NCBI GenBank assembly: GCA_001464575.1
Contig: LNFE01000197.1
Coordinates: 1 to 44,560 of the forward strand
Reading direction: 5' to 3'
Origin: Acidobacteria bacterium Ga0077553
GTDB taxonomy: Bacteria > Acidobacteriota > Terriglobia > Bryobacterales > Bryobacteraceae
Length of the DNA stretch: 44,560 nt
Shown here: one piece after another, positions 43,539 through 44,560 of the stretch
How the letters are laid out: each line of letters starts with the position of its first letter
Position numbering within the stretch: position 1 is the stretch's first letter
The notes under the pieces: model-generated
Databases searched by the model: none
Seen by the model: only the letters and a program-made list of their open reading frames with translations
Told to the model about the DNA's origin: nothing
Program-made: the position numbers and the translations under genes

Positions 43539-44560
43539 ATGCGGTGGATTTGGTTAGTGGCCGGGATACTTTGCGCGCAGCAGACGAGGGACTTGGCCTG
43601 GGAACCCGGACCACCGGCCAATGTGCTGCGGGATGCGGGCACGCGATGGGCCTTAGTGGTGGGGATTTCGCAACACGAGAACCTGCCGGCGGCGGCGCAG
43701 CTGCGGTTTGCGCATCGGGACGCCGAGGAGTTCGCCGGTTTCCTGTTGACCGCGGGAGGCGGCGCCTTGCCGCCAGACCATGTGAAGGTGTTGACCGACG
43801 ATCGGGCGACGCTGGGGGAGATTCGAGCGGCGCTGCACAGTTGGCTACCCGGGGTGGCCAAGCCGGAGGATGTTGTTTACGTGTTTTTTGCCGGGCACGG
43901 GGTGGTGGCGGAGCGGGAGGAGGGCTACTTCGTGGCCCATGACTCGGACCCGCAGAACCTTCATTCGACGGGCTTGTCGTTCGCGGAGGTGGAGGAGACG
44001 CTGGCGCGGCGGACGCGGGCCAAGCTGGTCGTGATGATGGCGGACGCCTGCCATGCGGGACAGTTAGGGTGGAGCAGTTATTCGGGATCCGGGGCGGGGA
44101 AGGCGATGGGCCAATTAGAAAAGTTAGGCGACCGGAACTTCTTGAAGATCCTGTCGGCGCGGCCGAGCGAGCAATCCTATGAAGATGCGCGGTGGAACGG
44201 CGGGGTGTTTACGTACGCGCTTCTGGCGGGGTTGCGCGGCGGGGCGGACCGGGATGGCGACAAGGTGGTGCGCGCGTCGGAGGTGATCGATTTCCTATCT
44301 GAACGGGTACCGGCCGAGACGGGAGCGCGGCAGAACCCGCGGGTGGCGGGGACGTTTGATGCGCGGCTGGCGTTGGCGACGGTGCCGGGGGCGGCGCAGG
44401 CCGGAGCGTTGGCGCTGGAAGTGGACGGACCAAACGGGGTGGGGGTCTACGTGGATCATGTGTTCCGGGGCAGCTTGCGGACGGGCCGGCGATTGCGAGT
44501 GGATGGTTTGGCCGAAGGGGTGCACCGGGTGGGGGCGGATACCGGATTTGAGGGGATGGT
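43539..44560 (+). CDS. Caspase-fold (peptidase C14, metacaspase-like) protease, 3' partial
   Basis: The frame is open to the window end, so only the first 340 residues are visible. A short hydrophobic N-terminus (MRWIWLVAGILCAQQ) suggests export. The caspase fold is clear: WALVVGISQHENLPAAAQ strand with AHRDAEEFAGFL, then VVYVFFAGHGV (catalytic H120) and VVMMADACHAGQLG (catalytic C171, preceded by the acidic DA). FTYALLAGLRGGADRDGDKVV closes the domain. From about residue 275 a beta-rich segment (ALALEVDGPNGVGVYVDHVF, RGSLRTGRRLRVDGL) looks like a PEGA-type domain. Bacterial members usually cleave after Arg or Lys; targets are unknown. Confidence 0.93.
   Translation, partial: MRWIWLVAGILCAQQTRDLAWEPGPPANVLRDAGTRWALVVGISQHENLPAAAQLRFAHRDAEEFAGFLLTAGGGALPPDHVKVLTDDRATLGEIRAALHSWLPGVAKPEDVVYVFFAGHGVVAEREEGYFVAHDSDPQNLHSTGLSFAEVEETLARRTRAKLVVMMADACHAGQLGWSSYSGSGAGKAMGQLEKLGDRNFLKILSARPSEQSYEDARWNGGVFTYALLAGLRGGADRDGDKVVRASEVIDFLSERVPAETGARQNPRVAGTFDARLALATVPGAAQAGALALEVDGPNGVGVYVDHVFRGSLRTGRRLRVDGLAEGVHRVGADTGFEGM

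Overview
The window looks like a chromosomal segment of a GC-rich acidobacterium, most likely from the Solibacter/Bryobacter branch. The reasons are the four very large outer-membrane receptors of the Oar type (a carboxypeptidase-regulatory-like domain, a plug with an LPLNGRN-type motif and a barrel ending in Phe), a secreted propeller protein carrying the C-terminal domain known from Candidatus Solibacter (TIGR03437 type), Tat-exported Gfo/Idh/MocA oxidoreductases, a PmoA-like (DUF6807) protein, VCBS-repeat proteins and a cytochrome-fused quinoprotein dehydrogenase. I saw no tRNA, rRNA, CRISPR array, phage or intact insertion sequence.

Layout. 1-5.4 kb: a rightward sugar-catabolism-like cluster (partial Gfo/Idh/MocA enzyme, terminator, unknown protein, frameshifted PmoA-like protein, second Gfo/Idh/MocA enzyme, VCBS protein), facing a leftward Oar receptor (5.4-8.3 kb). 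8.5-9.4 kb: remnants of an FHA/zinc-ribbon protein and of a MotA/TolQ/ExbB proton channel. 9.5-12.3 kb: a 24-residue membrane peptide, a small secreted protein and a PQQ dehydrogenase with two c-type heme motifs, all leftward. 12.5-15.8 kb: a monocistronic Oar receptor. 21.5-15.9 kb: a leftward operon of Oar receptor plus two enolase-superfamily proteins, one a DgoD-like dehydratase and the other lacking the usual metal ligands. 21.7-23.4 kb: two decayed genes (PQQ-dependent sugar dehydrogenase and a dihydrofolate-reductase-fold protein), followed by an apparently intact VapBC toxin-antitoxin pair. 24.2-28.7 kb: a secreted NTR/TIMP-like protein and a fourth, frameshifted Oar receptor. 28.9-32.4 kb: an M28 peptidase, nitrilase-family amidase and AI-2E-type transporter operon. 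32.4-35.4 kb: the Solibacter-type propeller protein. 35.5-39.1 kb: an oxidative-stress group (PA2169-like four-helix protein, divergent KatE-type catalase, and a y4iL-like catalase coupled to it). 39.1-44.6 kb: secreted sugar-binding/PKD protein, cytochrome c, a probable lipoprotein, a large secreted protein and a caspase-fold protease cut by the window end.

How it works together: receptors, exported oxidoreductases or dehydratases and periplasmic quinoproteins suggest a soil or sediment heterotroph taking up and oxidising carbohydrate-derived compounds. The enolase-superfamily operon is the clearest uptake-plus-catabolism unit.

The most unusual property is how often genes are broken. Three genes look one G short in a G-run, and six more change frame exactly where a short stretch (roughly 10-20 residues by my recollection of the families) seems to be missing. 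This could be sequencing or assembly error or a real mutational signature, and it affects how every frameshift here should be read.
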